A stretch of 64,000 bases of DNA from Streptomyces lunaelactis (lineage in GTDB: Bacteria; Actinomycetota; Actinomycetes; Streptomycetales; Streptomycetaceae): NCBI RefSeq assembly GCF_003054555.1, contig NZ_CP026304.1:8308001-8372000 (forward strand), written 5' to 3'. A program made the translations under genes and the position numbers. Of the stretch, positions 1 to 8,906 are shown one piece after another; position 1 is the stretch's first letter, and each line of letters begins with the position of its first letter. The notes under the pieces are model-generated. The model was not told the DNA's origin and ran no database searches. It saw only the letters and a program-made list of their open reading frames with translations.

Positions 1-2
1 TA

Positions 3-311
3 GCGCGCACCATCGTCGGCGATAGCGGTGAAGTCGTCGGTCACGCTGCCGTGTTCGGCCCGCCCGAGGAACGCGAGGTCACGTACTGGATCGGGCGGCA
101 ATACTGGGGCCGAGGAGCTGCTACCGCCGCGCTGCGAGAGCTGCTCGGCGTCGCACCGGAGCGTCCACTGCACGCCCGCGTGGCTGCGGACAACGTCGGC
201 TCCATCCAGGTCCTGAAGAAGTACGGATTCGTGGTCACCGGCAGCGAGCGGGATTACGCGAACGGGCGAGGCGAGGAAGTCGACGAGGTGCTCTTCACCT
301 TGCTCGGCTGA
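3..311 (+). CDS. GNAT-family N-acetyltransferase, C-terminal part
   Basis: The frame is open from the window edge, so the start lies outside. The visible about 102 residues carry the GNAT acetyl-CoA binding signature around WIGRQYWGRGAATAAL (Q/R-x-x-G-x-G/A pattern), followed by the usual late motif NVGSIQVLKKYGF, in which an Asn and the 'KxGF' turn close the fold. Proteins of this group (RimJ/RimL-like) acetylate an amino group of a small molecule or protein N-terminus; the substrate cannot be told. The gene ends normally 50 bases before the recombinase remnant begins. Confidence 0.8.
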   Translation, partial: ARTIVGDSGEVVGHAAVFGPPEEREVTYWIGRQYWGRGAATAALRELLGVAPERPLHARVAADNVGSIQVLKKYGFVVTGSERDYANGRGEEVDEVLFTLLG

Positions 312-363
312 CCCACACTGTCAAAGCCATCAGGAGAGGTAGTAGGGGCGGGGTCTGAAGTAG

Positions 364-594
364 TTCAGAGAAGCCTGTCTGACTTGTCCGATGTTCGTGA
401 CGACCCCGGAGTTCCTGCCTCAGCACCGGCAGCAGCGCGGACAGTTGCTGCAGATCGTCTCGGCGGCCGAGGCCCGCGGCCAGCTCCGCGTCGTCGAAAT
501 GAACCAGCAGGTCCTGGGCAACCTCGACCGGATCATCACCGCGCTGGAGGCCGACGAGGCACCCGGCGGCACGGAGGTGGCCGATGCGGGCTGA
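364..594 (+). pseudogene. C-terminal remnant of a Tn554 TnpB-type tyrosine recombinase
   Basis: Only the last about 75 codons remain. The segment begins with EACLTCPMFVTTPEF, which holds the CxxC pair found at the C-terminal end of large Tn554-type recombinases, followed by a charged helix with AEARGQLRVVEMNQQVLGN. The recombinase encoded on the minus strand at 4251-6353 has an equivalent tail (KFLTTSEYAPRLRARL), which supports the assignment. An in-frame stop lies just upstream (361-363), so all catalytic boxes are gone. It overlaps the DUF6262 gene by 11 bases, as in intact units. Confidence 0.7.
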
Positions 595-1012
595 CAACTC
601 CCGCCACATCGTCGCCGCGGCTCGCAACCGCCACGAGCACACCCGGGCCAGAGCGATCCAGGCCCTGCGCGAGATCGAGGCCGCGGGCATGGCCGTCACC
701 TTCGACGCCGTCGCCCGTGCGGCCGGCGTCTCGCGGTCCTGGCTCTACACCCAGCCCGACCTGCGGGCCGAGATCGAACGGCTGCGGACCGAGCAGCGAT
801 GCGCTTCCGCCGCCCCGGTTCCGGTCCAACCGCGGGCCTCCGACGCCTCACTCCTTCGACGGCTGGAGGCTGCCAACGAGCGCAACCGCCGCCTCGCTGA
901 GGAGAACCGCCAGCTCCGGCGGCAACTCGCCCGCGCACTCGGCGACCTGCGAGCCGCCCGGCTGCAGAGGTTATCTGCAGTTGGTGGGACTTCCAGCAAG
1001 TTAGAGCGTTGA
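584..1012 (+). CDS. DUF6262-type protein (TnpC-like partner of Tn554-type recombinases)
   Basis: 142 residues. The N-terminal half is rich in Arg and Ala and includes a helix-turn-helix-like stretch (VTFDAVARAAGVSRSWLY), followed by a predicted coiled coil (LEAANERNRRLAEENRQLRRQLAR). This layout matches the small third protein of Tn554-type recombinase operons, thought to assist the two recombinases. The ATG overlaps the stop of the upstream recombinase remnant. The last residues after LRAARL do not look conserved, so the 3' end may have been replaced. With its recombinase reduced to a tail, it is probably not functional as a transposition factor. Confidence 0.65.
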   Translation: MRADNSRHIVAAARNRHEHTRARAIQALREIEAAGMAVTFDAVARAAGVSRSWLYTQPDLRAEIERLRTEQRCASAAPVPVQPRASDASLLRRLEAANERNRRLAEENRQLRRQLARALGDLRAARLQRLSAVGGTSSKLER

Positions 1013-1051
1013 CCAAGGTGCAGATATGTGAGGCACGCCGATCGAATCGGC

Positions 1052-1088
1052 AGTCCAGGAACGGTTCAACCCAACCACTTCCTGGACT
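1052..1088. terminator. Inverted repeat, possible bidirectional terminator
   Basis: Perfect 10-bp arms AGTCCAGGAA (1052-1061) and TTCCTGGACT (1079-1088) lie between the end of the DUF6262 gene and the end of the convergent pentapeptide gene. There is no clear T-tract, so this could equally be an element end. The surrounding 1013-1224 holds no gene. Confidence 0.4.
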
Positions 1089-1224
1089 CCCGTTCGAGCC
1101 CCCTGCCGAAACTGGCGCACTACGTACCAGCATCGACCGTGATCCAAACGAAACTATCTGATCTCACGCAGTGTTGAAAAAGAGGCTCCGCTGGATCATG
1201 AACCCATGCTGGCTGAGATCAGTA

Positions 1225-1989
1225 CTACAGATAGGAGGGCAAGAATGTGCGAGGGTCTTCGAGGCCCCTCACATTCGTCAACTGCCCCCTTGTTAGACCT
1301 TTCACATCTCTGAGATCAGCGCCATCGAGATGCGCTCCTTGCAATCTTGTCCTGATCAGGTCTGCTCCATGGAGATTGGCCCGGCAGAGAACACTTCCCT
1401 CAAGATCCGCGCCACGAAGGTCCGCCTTACGAAGCCAGGTACCGATGAGGTTGATCGGTCTCAATTCCAGCTCTGGCCGCCTCGGCCGCCTGCCCAGCAC
1501 CGTCAATGCCGCCTGCACGTCCGCTGGCACACGTGGGTCGGCTTCGTCTGCGCCGGTGGGTGGTTGCGCGTGTTCTCGCACAAACGCAGCGAGGACTTCC
1601 ACGATCGTATAATGATCGCGAGCAGAGTCAGTCATGATCCTTTCTAGCGCATAGATGCCGCCTATGCGTTCGTCTCCTTTTTCCGAGGCCAGTTGCCCGA
1701 TCGCTTTCGTGTAGCGGTCGGTGACCTGTCCCTCACGCGCCAAAAGAAAATTACGGGCGGCGAACACCAGTGCCCCCACAGCCCCAATGCCTGCGGCTGA
1801 CTGGATGATGGACTGCCGAACGTCGCTTACCGCTGCGGCCCGATCCTTGGTGTTGGTGATCTCCCGTACGGTATCGCCAGCAATCAGCCATGTCAGAGGT
1901 CCGAGCGCCACCCACCATAGGAATGCCACCGCGATAAGGACGCCGACGGCCAACAGAAACTGTCTTATTCGGATCTGCCCCCCACGCAT
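1225..1989 (-). CDS. Membrane-anchored pentapeptide-repeat protein
   Basis: 254 residues. Two hydrophobic segments near the N-terminus (about residues 10-37 and 62-82) should anchor the protein in the membrane. A central helical region (DRYTKAIGQLASEKGDERIGGIYALERI) is typical of actinobacterial pentapeptide-repeat membrane proteins. The C-terminal part carries a short run of A(D/N)LxG-type repeats (LRKADLRGADLEGSVLCRAN and following), forming a right-handed beta helix. The role of this family is unknown. The start has only a weak ribosome binding site. The gene looks intact and stands alone. Confidence 0.8.
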   Translation of the reverse strand: MRGGQIRIRQFLLAVGVLIAVAFLWWVALGPLTWLIAGDTVREITNTKDRAAAVSDVRQSIIQSAAGIGAVGALVFAARNFLLAREGQVTDRYTKAIGQLASEKGDERIGGIYALERIMTDSARDHYTIVEVLAAFVREHAQPPTGADEADPRVPADVQAALTVLGRRPRRPELELRPINLIGTWLRKADLRGADLEGSVLCRANLHGADLIRTRLQGAHLDGADLRDVKGLTRGQLTNVRGLEDPRTFLPSYL

Positions 1990-2337
1990 GTGCCCGGTCT
2001 ACCCAGAACGGCTGGCACCGACACGTGCTCGCCCAATGCCATCGGCAACCACTCGCAATGACCATGGCCCCCCCAATTTTGCCTGACGAACCCTCAGATA
2101 CCTGTGAGGCACATGCGTGATTCCTGCACGTTGCCACACATGCCTCCCACCTCCGTCCAACCCGAGATACCAGAGCCCGCCACGTCCCGGCAGCCGGCCG
2201 CCGAGATCGCGGTTCGGCAACGATCGGCCCGTGCTGACACGGCCGCAGGACAGCCTTGTCAGCTGCCTCTCGGACGCTGGCCTCATCGCATCGTCGCAGG
2301 TCATCCGGTCGAGGCGTGTCAGAACTCAAGATAAGCG
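1990..2337. other. Stretch without a recognisable gene
   Basis: Between the pentapeptide gene and the Tn3 fragment I see no coding region with a recognisable product; short open frames here have no family resemblance. It probably contains the breakpoint that removed the front of the Tn3 transposase gene. Confidence 0.5.
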
Positions 2338-3370
2338 AGGGCACCAACATGGGCATCCGCGCGATCGTCGCGACCGGCGAGCACGGCGAGAGTGAGGCCG
2401 CTCTGCGCCATATCCGTCGGCACTTCATCACCGTCGACAACCTCCGCGCCGCCGTCACCCGGCTGGTCAACGCCACCTTCTCCGCCCGCGACACCGACTG
2501 GTGGGGGCAGGGAAACGCGTGTGCCTCGGACTCGAAGAAGTTCGGGTCCTGGTCCTCGAACTTCATGACCGAGTACCACGCCCGCTATGGCGGCAACGGC
2601 GTGATGATCTACTGGCACGTGGAGCGGAAGAACGTCTGCATCTACTCGCAGCTGAAGTCCTGTTCGTCGTCCGAGGTCGCGGCGATGATCGAGGGCCTGC
2701 TGCGGCACTGCACGGACGCCGAGATCGAGTCGAACTACGTCGACACCCACGGCGCGTCCGTCGTCGGGTTCGCCTTCACCGAGCTACTCAACTTCCGTCT
2801 GCTGCCCCGGTTGAAGAACATCGGCAGCATCCGCCTGTACCGGCCTGACGACTCCCCGCCCGGCTGGCCGGCGCTCGGTGGTTCGCTGACCAGGGCCATC
2901 AAGTGGGACCTGATCGAGCAGCAGTACGACCAGATGGTCAAGTACGCCACCGCGCTCCGCCTGGGGACGGCGGAGGCGGAGCAGGTGCTGCGGCGCTTCA
3001 CCCGCGGCGGGCCCAAGCACCCCACCTACGCCGCGCTCGAAGAACTCGGCCGCGCGGTCCGTACGGTCTTCGCCTGCGACTACCTCGCCACCCCCGGCCT
3101 GCGCCGGGAGATCCACGGCGGGCTCCAGGTCGTGGAGAACTGGAACAGCGCGAACATCGTGCTCCACTACGGCAAGGACGGCGCGCTCACCGGCCCGGAC
3201 AAGGAGCACACCGAGACCTCGATGCTCGCCCTGCACCTGCTCCAGTCCGCGCTCGTGCACGTAAACACGCTGCTGCTTCAGCAGGTCCTCGCCGAACCGG
3301 CCTGGGCGAAGAAGCTCTCGGACGAGGACCGGCGCGGGCTCACCGCGCTGTTCTGGTCCCACCTGAACCC
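2338..3370 (+). pseudogene. Tn3-family transposase, 5'-truncated and interrupted
   Basis: The translated segment from [16 protein letters not shown] to LFWSHLNP is the C-terminal DDE domain of a Tn3-family transposase. The first acidic residue is visible in [12 protein letters not shown], the second in NYVDTHGAS and the Glu in VVENWNSAN. Intact Tn3 transposases are about 1000 residues; here only about 345 remain because the N-terminal two thirds are missing. The frame then runs into unrelated sequence at the end of an inserted element. The expected continuation (YGRFELDMNSRLDL) is found 4.2 kb away at 7586-7704. Confidence 0.85.
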
Positions 3371-3541
3371 TTATCTGGACGAATTTCCGTGCGCGGGACC
3401 GGCTCAACTTCAGATGCACCCTGATCGAGACTGGCTCCGACTCCTACCGCCTCCAGGCCGCCGAGGCCGAGCACCAGGACCGCGGGTCGGGAGCCGACCG
3501 GGCCGCTCTCCCCGGTGCAGCTCGGTCGTGACGCCCCGTGG

Positions 3542-4188
3542 TCACCGACCTGACCGGTCCCCGCCGTCGCGCTGATCCTTGAGGCGGACAGTCAGGTCGG
3601 GCCAGTGCTCGGACCACCGCGCCAGATGACCCGCGGTCAACGACCACCGCGAACGCAGGGCTTCGTCCGGCAGGAAGCGGACGCAGGTCCCCGTGGTCCC
3701 GTCGGCCTCGACGGGCTCCAGGTCGGTCACCGGGACGCCGTGCTCATAGCGCTGGCTCCAGGATCCGTTGAGACGGCGGTTGGTATGAATCAGCCACTCG
3801 CTGAGCGCTGCGACGACGGACATGCCGCGACGCGGATGTCCATCCGGAAGCCGTTCCGCCTCCGGGAGGTCGAAGAACCGAAGGTCCTTCGTGGCCATGA
3901 CCGGCTTCTTCACCACCCGGCCATGTTCGTCGGCCCGAGTGTCGGTGCCCCGTCCGTCATCCTTCACCGACACGGAGCCGTCGGTATGCAGCGTGACCAC
4001 ACACCGTCCGCCGCCCCGGCTCGCTGCCTCGTCAGCGGCATAAGCAACGATCTCAAGAACAAGGTGTCCCGGCCCGCCCGGAGCGAACTCTCTGCAGACT
4101 CCTGGCGGATCTGACCGAGATGGTCCGCGTCCACGATGCCGGCCCAATCATGCGTGGTGTTGACCCAAGAAGCCCTTGATCCATCCAT
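3542..4188 (-). pseudogene. Frameshifted GyrB-like GHKL ATPase
   Basis: The main frame (3542 to about 4095) encodes a GHKL (Bergerat) ATP-binding fold. HLVLEIVAYAADEA gives the helix with the catalytic acid, and VKDDGRGTDTR is the N2 box (DxGxG). A downstream segment, HPRRGMSVVAALSEWLIHTN, resembles gyrase B. The N-terminus (HDWAGIVDADHLGQIRQESAE) lies in another frame and starts with ATG at 4188. The two frames meet at a GAGAG run near 4093, where an extra AG explains the shift. Short GyrB-like ATPases without the other gyrase domains are known from Streptomyces accessory DNA; their role is unclear. Confidence 0.65.
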
Positions 4189-4250
4189 CCGACAAGTATC
4201 CGTCGGGGATCTCGTTCAGGCTGCCGAAATCAACCGCTCAGCAGTGATCG

Positions 4251-6353
4251 TCAGGGCCGGACTCGGCGCTCTCTCCGAGATCGGCGGGGGAGGCTTCGGA
4301 TCCGTTCGGCGATGGCGTTGTGCCGTTCGACCTCGCGGGGCCAGCCGCGTCCGACGGCGTCCTGGGCGAGCTGCTGTTCACGCGCGAGCCGGGCTCGCAG
4401 GCGCGGTGCGTACTCGCTCGTGGTGAGGAACTTCGAACAGCGGAGGTAGAGGTCGCAAACGCATGGCCCTTCGGCGGGTGCCCGCAGGCAGTGGCCGAGT
4501 TCGAGCTCGGTCTTGAAGAAGTTGGTCTTGAGCCAGTTCAGGGTGTCCTCACCGATCCTGCTGGTCAGCAGTTCCTCCGCGGCCGGGCCCGCGATCCGTC
4601 CGCCAGCGGCGATGACCTTCTCGTACTGCTCCTTCAGGACGGGGTCGCTGATGTGGGAGTACGTCGCCGACATCTGCGCGTTGCGGTGCCCGAGGATCGC
4701 CATGATCGTCTGAATCTGGGCTCCGCCCTCGGCGAGCTGGGTGCCGACCGTGTGGCGAAACCGGTGGGCGGTCACGGTGGGATTGCCGTCGCCGTCGACG
4801 AGACCGGCCTTGTGACAGGCGATCTCCAGGGCGTCCTCGTAAAGGAAGTGACGGCCCATGGGCTTGCCCCGCCGCATGAACACGTAGCGGACCGACCGCT
4901 GGGCCCATGCGTCGTGGCGGGCTGCGGCGTTCGCGGCCTTGGCCGCGTCGATCAGTTCGCGCAGCGCGTCCGCCGCCTGGGGATGCAGCGGGACCATGCG
5001 CTCGGTGTAGGTCTTGCCGACCGGGACTCGCAGCCGCGGGTAGCCGTCGGGGTAGGCGTCCAGGCAGTCCAGAGTCAGCCGTGCGATCTCCCCGCGCCGG
5101 GCACCGCTCCAGCGCAGCAGAAGCAGAGCAGCTCGTTGGTGCGGGTCTTCGAGTCCCTCAACCGCCTGCATGAGGCGGTCCAGCTCGGCCCGGGGGATGA
5201 ACCGCGGCAGCGCGGACGGGAGTTTAGGCATGTCCGAGCGGCCAAGCAGGGGCCGGCCCGGGACGTCGCTCCAGCCCCATTGGCTGGTCTCACGGAAGAA
5301 CTGAAGCAGCGGGCTGAGGTAGGTGTAGCGGGACCGCGCGGTCAGCGGCCGTCCGGTCCGGGCGTTGACGTGCTCGTGCAGATGGGCCATGAAGCCCTCG
5401 ACGTGCCGGCGCTCCAGCTCGGTCATCGCATCGATGTCGGGGTGGCTCTGGGCGAGCCAGCGCAGGAAGTAGCGGAAGGCGTCGCGTGAGTGGCGGACCG
5501 ACTCCGCGCGGTCGCTGGTTTGCAACCGTCCCGACAGCCAGCGCGTCACCGGGACGGCGAGCGCCGACGGCGTCTCGGGAGGGGTGAGTTCGGTTCGCCA
5601 GAGTTCGGCGGTCTTAAGGCCGTGGAACGGCGGCTCGGGGACCTGCCCGATGTTGAACAGCAGCACATGGACGCCGTGCAGCCTGGTTAGGCACGCCTTC
5701 TGGTAAATCGTGGCGAGCTGGTCCATGGGCATGCGGCGGCGTGCGTTGGAGACGTGGCTGGCTCGCACGAACCCGGCCTCCGGCCGGGCGCAGTAGCGCT
5801 TGATCTCTTCGGCAAGCGCGGTGAGGTCGTCGAGCCGGATCGCGCGCAGATTGGGGTCTCCTCGCATCAGGACAAGGCGGGTGAAGGTCCAGGTGAGGAC
5901 GGACCGGCCGCTGACAGGCGCATAGCCGAGCTGGAGCATGCGGGCAGAGAGCGAATCGAGCAGATCCAGGTCCAGCCCGAGACCGACGGCGACTTTGGGG
6001 ACGAACAGGCTGTCGAAGTTCCGGCTGAGGACGTAGTCGGCGTCCAGTCGGAGGCCGTGCACCAGCGAGAGGTAGGCGAGGTAGGGGCCTGCGTCGTGGG
6101 ACGGCCCGGTGCGTTTGCCGGGCTCATGCGCGAGGCGTCCGTGCAGGTCCAGGCGGACCAGCAGGGGCTCGGCGAACCAGTCCTCCAAGTCCGGCCAGTG
6201 CTTGAGGAAGCGGTTATAGAAGTAGCGACGCGACTTGATCGACGCCGGAGCATCCGCGAACGTCGCCCGGACCCAGGCGAAGTACTCCTCCCTCGACGCA
6301 TGGCACCGGCGGCGGTCCGGTTCCGAGGCCGGCGCCAGGGCCAGCGCGGTCAC
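4251..6353 (-). CDS. Tn554 TnpB-type tyrosine recombinase
   Basis: 700 residues from a GTG at 6353 that overlaps the stop of the upstream recombinase (GTGA), so the two are translationally coupled; an upstream in-frame ATG at 6488 would add 45 unlikely residues. The catalytic domain holds box I Arg in WSGARRGEIARL, HRFRHTVGTQLA (His-x-x-Arg-His) and LGHRNAQMSATYSH with the nucleophilic Tyr. The C-terminus has the Cys-containing tail of this subfamily (CVCDLYLRCSKFL). All catalytic residues are present, so the protein should cut and rejoin DNA. Together with the neighbour it presumably moves the surrounding 4.2-kb element. Confidence 0.85.
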   Translation of the reverse strand: MTALALAPASEPDRRRCHASREEYFAWVRATFADAPASIKSRRYFYNRFLKHWPDLEDWFAEPLLVRLDLHGRLAHEPGKRTGPSHDAGPYLAYLSLVHGLRLDADYVLSRNFDSLFVPKVAVGLGLDLDLLDSLSARMLQLGYAPVSGRSVLTWTFTRLVLMRGDPNLRAIRLDDLTALAEEIKRYCARPEAGFVRASHVSNARRRMPMDQLATIYQKACLTRLHGVHVLLFNIGQVPEPPFHGLKTAELWRTELTPPETPSALAVPVTRWLSGRLQTSDRAESVRHSRDAFRYFLRWLAQSHPDIDAMTELERRHVEGFMAHLHEHVNARTGRPLTARSRYTYLSPLLQFFRETSQWGWSDVPGRPLLGRSDMPKLPSALPRFIPRAELDRLMQAVEGLEDPHQRAALLLLRWSGARRGEIARLTLDCLDAYPDGYPRLRVPVGKTYTERMVPLHPQAADALRELIDAAKAANAAARHDAWAQRSVRYVFMRRGKPMGRHFLYEDALEIACHKAGLVDGDGNPTVTAHRFRHTVGTQLAEGGAQIQTIMAILGHRNAQMSATYSHISDPVLKEQYEKVIAAGGRIAGPAAEELLTSRIGEDTLNWLKTNFFKTELELGHCLRAPAEGPCVCDLYLRCSKFLTTSEYAPRLRARLAREQQLAQDAVGRGWPREVERHNAIAERIRSLPRRSRRERRVRP

Positions 6354-7486
6354 CGGTTGCCCTCCAGGGCGCGGGTGTAGTCGGCCAGTACGGCCTCGTC
6401 GGAGACACGGGTGTAAACCTTCGTCGACTCCGGCGATGCGTGCCCCAATCGCTTCTGCAGCGACAGCTCCCGCATCCCGCCCTCCCACATCGCAGTGGCG
6501 TGGGTGTGCCGCAGCGCGTGGGGAGTGGTCTCCGGCGTGCGCAGGCCGAGCTTGTCCAGCCGCCGTGCGAACAGCCGCACCACCGCGTCGTAGCCCAGCG
6601 GCTCCAGGCGGCGGGTGCCCTTCCCTCCAACGAGGAACACGAACGGGCTGGTCGCGTCGAGCGGGCGCTCGTGCATCACGTAGCGGCTGACCGCGTCCAG
6701 GGTGCGAGGCTCGTGCAGGTCCACGACCCGCTCGGTGCGGGACTTGCCGCGGACCCCGCGCGGATGGTCGTCGCGCTTGCGGACCGTCACCCGACGTCGG
6801 CCATAAGAGATGTCGTCCACGTGCAGTGACAGCACCTCGCCCGGCCGCAGCCCGCCATCCAACATCAGCAAAAACACCGCCAGGTCCCGCAACCGCTTCA
6901 AGCTGCCGATGAACTGCTCCAGCACCGCTTCGTCCACGGGGCGCGGCAGCCGCCGCGGCTGCTTGACCGTCGCCGTGCGGCGCATCGGCTGCTGACGACT
7001 CGCGCGGCCCATGAACGGCTGATGCCGGTCCGGCACGCGGGCAAGTGCCGGGTCAAGGCGCTTCTGCATCGGGGAGTCGCCGTTGTACTCCTCGGCGACC
7101 ACCGCCCAGTCGTAGAAGCTGGCAACTGCCGCCAAGATCCGGTTCACCGTCGCCGGCGCGAGCAGACTGCCCGGCGCCTCCGGACCGCCGACCACGACCG
7201 TCAGGCCGAGCCGCTGGGCCGGTCGGCGCGAGGGCGCCCGCCGCAGGAACGCCAGCAGCCGCAAGGCATCCGGACCCCGGAACTCGCGCCAGTCCATGCC
7301 CTCGGCGGCGAAGAAGGTGAACAGGCGCCGCAGGTCGTACGCGTACGCGCAGATCGTGTGCGGCGAGAAGCCCCGGTCAACCAGGTGATCCAGGAACCGG
7401 CAGGCCGCCGTGACGTGTTCGCCGTCGACGTCGACCAACCGGACTCGCCGTACGACACCGCCATCGCGTTCCTTGACCACCCGCAC
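6350..7486 (-). CDS. Tn554 TnpA-type tyrosine recombinase
   Basis: 378 residues with a SAM-like core-binding domain (about 20-150) and a catalytic domain. Box I Arg lies in GGLRPGEVL, the His-x-x-Arg-His motif in HALRHTHATAMW, and the last His and nucleophilic Tyr in LGHASPESTKVYTR. It is the first gene of a two-gene operon with the 700-residue recombinase and overlaps it by 4 bases. The pairing and gene order match tnpA-tnpB of Tn554-type elements; a tnpC-like gene is missing here and a GyrB-like pseudogene takes its place. It appears intact. Confidence 0.85.
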   Translation of the reverse strand: MRVVKERDGGVVRRVRLVDVDGEHVTAACRFLDHLVDRGFSPHTICAYAYDLRRLFTFFAAEGMDWREFRGPDALRLLAFLRRAPSRRPAQRLGLTVVVGGPEAPGSLLAPATVNRILAAVASFYDWAVVAEEYNGDSPMQKRLDPALARVPDRHQPFMGRASRQQPMRRTATVKQPRRLPRPVDEAVLEQFIGSLKRLRDLAVFLLMLDGGLRPGEVLSLHVDDISYGRRRVTVRKRDDHPRGVRGKSRTERVVDLHEPRTLDAVSRYVMHERPLDATSPFVFLVGGKGTRRLEPLGYDAVVRLFARRLDKLGLRTPETTPHALRHTHATAMWEGGMRELSLQKRLGHASPESTKVYTRVSDEAVLADYTRALEGNR

Positions 7487-7585
7487 TCCGGCCTCCCCCA
7501 GCCTGCACTCGGATGGCCCAACGAGACCTGTACCTCCACGGCCACGGCGCCGGTTCAGGCGTCACTCGAAGGTGTCCAGATAAGG

Positions 7586-7704
7586 AGATCTACGGCCGGT
7601 TCGAGCTGGACATGAACAGCCGCCTCGACCTGGACCTGTCCATCCGGGCGACGGTGCCCGGCCCACGCACCCCGCACGATGAGGCAGCCGCGACCCCAGC
7701 GTGA
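7586..7704 (+). pseudogene. Last codons of the interrupted Tn3 transposase
   Basis: Directly after the right terminal repeat, the frame reads IYGRFELDMNSRLDLDL and ends 25 codons later. This is the characteristic C-terminal end of the same Tn3-transposase subgroup whose DDE domain lies at 2338-3370. Confidence 0.65.
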
Positions 7705-7745
7705 CACCCGGACTACCGATCCTGGCCGGAGCCGTGGTCAAGACG

Positions 7746-7780
7746 ATGTTGCCGGGACGCTTCAGCGTCCCGGGCAACAT
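7746..7780. terminator. GC-rich hairpin
   Basis: The arms ATGTTGCCGGGACGCT and AGCGTCCCGGGCAACAT pair along their full length with one bulged G and a TC loop. It sits between the Tn3 remnant and the 3' end of the DUF1963 gene, where a terminator for the latter is expected. Confidence 0.55.
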
Positions 7781-7844
7781 GCTGAGTGGCCGGGCTATTG
7801 GAAGAGCCGCACGCCCCAGCCGTCGCGGGGACTCCAGCAATGGC

Positions 7845-8831
7845 CTATTGGATCAGGTCGGTATGCGTATAGCACTTCGGGCAGGAGTAGAGCTGCAGAT
7901 TATTCGCGTCGGAGACCTGGATACCGGGCGGGTTCGACACGTTGTCGTTGTCGATCACGGCGATGGCCTGGTCCTCGTACGGGACCCAACCCCTTCTGTA
8001 GTCACGACATTCATCCGAGGCGATGGTCAGCAACGGGCTCATCGCGGCGCCACAGTTGATGCAGAACCGGGCGATGGGATCGGTGAGGCCCCACGGCGGC
8101 CAGCCACCGACCTTCCATCCGGGGGCGACGGACAGCTCGTCGGAGTAGAACTCCTCCGGAGCGGCCTCATAGGAATCATCTATCTCGACGCCGGCCGCCT
8201 GCCACGCGCTCCAGTCACTCAGCTGCTGCTGCAACTCCTTGCCCAACTCCAGAAAGTTGGGGTACTCGGTGACTTGCTCCGGTGCGAGCACGCACGGCTC
8301 CGGCGTGTAGCCGTACTGCGCCTCGGTCGGTTTGGGCGGCGAGGCGAGGACGTGGGTGACGTCGGCGGCGGTTCGCCAGAACAGCTCGGTCGTAGGCTTG
8401 TGCTCCGGCGGGTGCTCAGAGGGACACCACAGCACCTGGAGCAGATCGGTCCGTCCGGGCGGCCGCAGCAGGGGCACGTCGCGCGCGTACAGCTGGGCCA
8501 CTGGCAGAAGGGGGGAGACCGGACCCTCGTGCCACTTGTCGCAGTACAGCCATGGCTGCCTGGCGGGCCACAGCAGCGGCCCGCCGACCGAACTGTCGTA
8601 CGGCGACGGAGAACCGGGGCGGGGATGCAGCCGGGTCGTCGTGCGTGCCAGCGGGGCCAGTTGAGGGAAGACCGCGGCCACGTCGAACGGCCGTGGTGGG
8701 GTGGTACGGATGACGTTCACGGCGGCGATACTGCCAGCAGCCTCTGACAATCGGCGTACGACGAGATCAGCCGCGGCCCCGCCCTTCCCGCGCGAAGACC
8801 ACCACCGCGTCAGCATCGGTACACGCTCCAT
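7845..8831 (-). CDS. DUF1963-domain protein
   Basis: 328 residues, soluble, without signal peptide. The N-terminal half contains the DUF1963 (YwqG-like) signature: a GGPLLWPARQPWLYC segment followed by PLLPVAQLYARDVPLL and DLLQVLWCP. The C-terminal part has two CxxC pairs (FCINCGAAM and LYSCPKCY), probably one zinc site. No catalytic role is established for the family, and such proteins are often single genes in Streptomyces. The gene is complete and has a palindrome about 50 bases upstream of its start. Confidence 0.75.
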   Translation of the reverse strand: MERVPMLTRWWSSRGKGGAAADLVVRRLSEAAGSIAAVNVIRTTPPRPFDVAAVFPQLAPLARTTTRLHPRPGSPSPYDSSVGGPLLWPARQPWLYCDKWHEGPVSPLLPVAQLYARDVPLLRPPGRTDLLQVLWCPSEHPPEHKPTTELFWRTAADVTHVLASPPKPTEAQYGYTPEPCVLAPEQVTEYPNFLELGKELQQQLSDWSAWQAAGVEIDDSYEAAPEEFYSDELSVAPGWKVGGWPPWGLTDPIARFCINCGAAMSPLLTIASDECRDYRRGWVPYEDQAIAVIDNDNVSNPPGIQVSDANNLQLYSCPKCYTHTDLIQ

Positions 8832-8880
8832 CGCTCACCAGATCCAGCGCGATCTACGCCGGGGATGAGGCATTGAGTCA

Positions 8881-8906
8881 TTCTCATAAACGACCGTTTG
8901 TGAGAA
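8881..8906. promoter_or_regulatory. 26-bp palindrome upstream of the DUF1963 gene
   Basis: The arms TTCTCATAAACG and CGTTTGTGAGAA are reverse complements at 11 of 12 positions and are separated by 2 bases. The AT-rich palindrome lies 50 bases upstream of the DUF1963 start, where an operator for a dimeric repressor (TetR- or GntR-like in size) would sit. No matching regulator is next to it. Confidence 0.5.

Larger units (their letters stand above)
3371..7585. mobile_element. 4.2-kb tyrosine-recombinase element inserted in a Tn3 transposase gene
   Basis: The two halves of a Tn3 transposase lie on either side of this block. The left junction reads CCTTATCTGGAC (3369-3380) and the right junction is its exact reverse complement (7574-7585), giving 12-bp terminal inverted repeats. 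The cargo on the minus strand is two coupled tyrosine recombinases (4251-7486) and a frameshifted GyrB-like ATPase gene (3542-4188). Tn554-type elements normally lack inverted repeats, so this may be a separate kind. The boundaries are inferred from the split gene and the repeat; no target duplication was identified. Confidence 0.6.

Noticed and set aside
4320..5489. 389-codon plus-strand frame opposite the large recombinase
   Set aside because: It is antisense to a gene with complete catalytic motifs; its Val/Gly/Arg-rich composition is what the opposite strand of GC-rich coding DNA yields.
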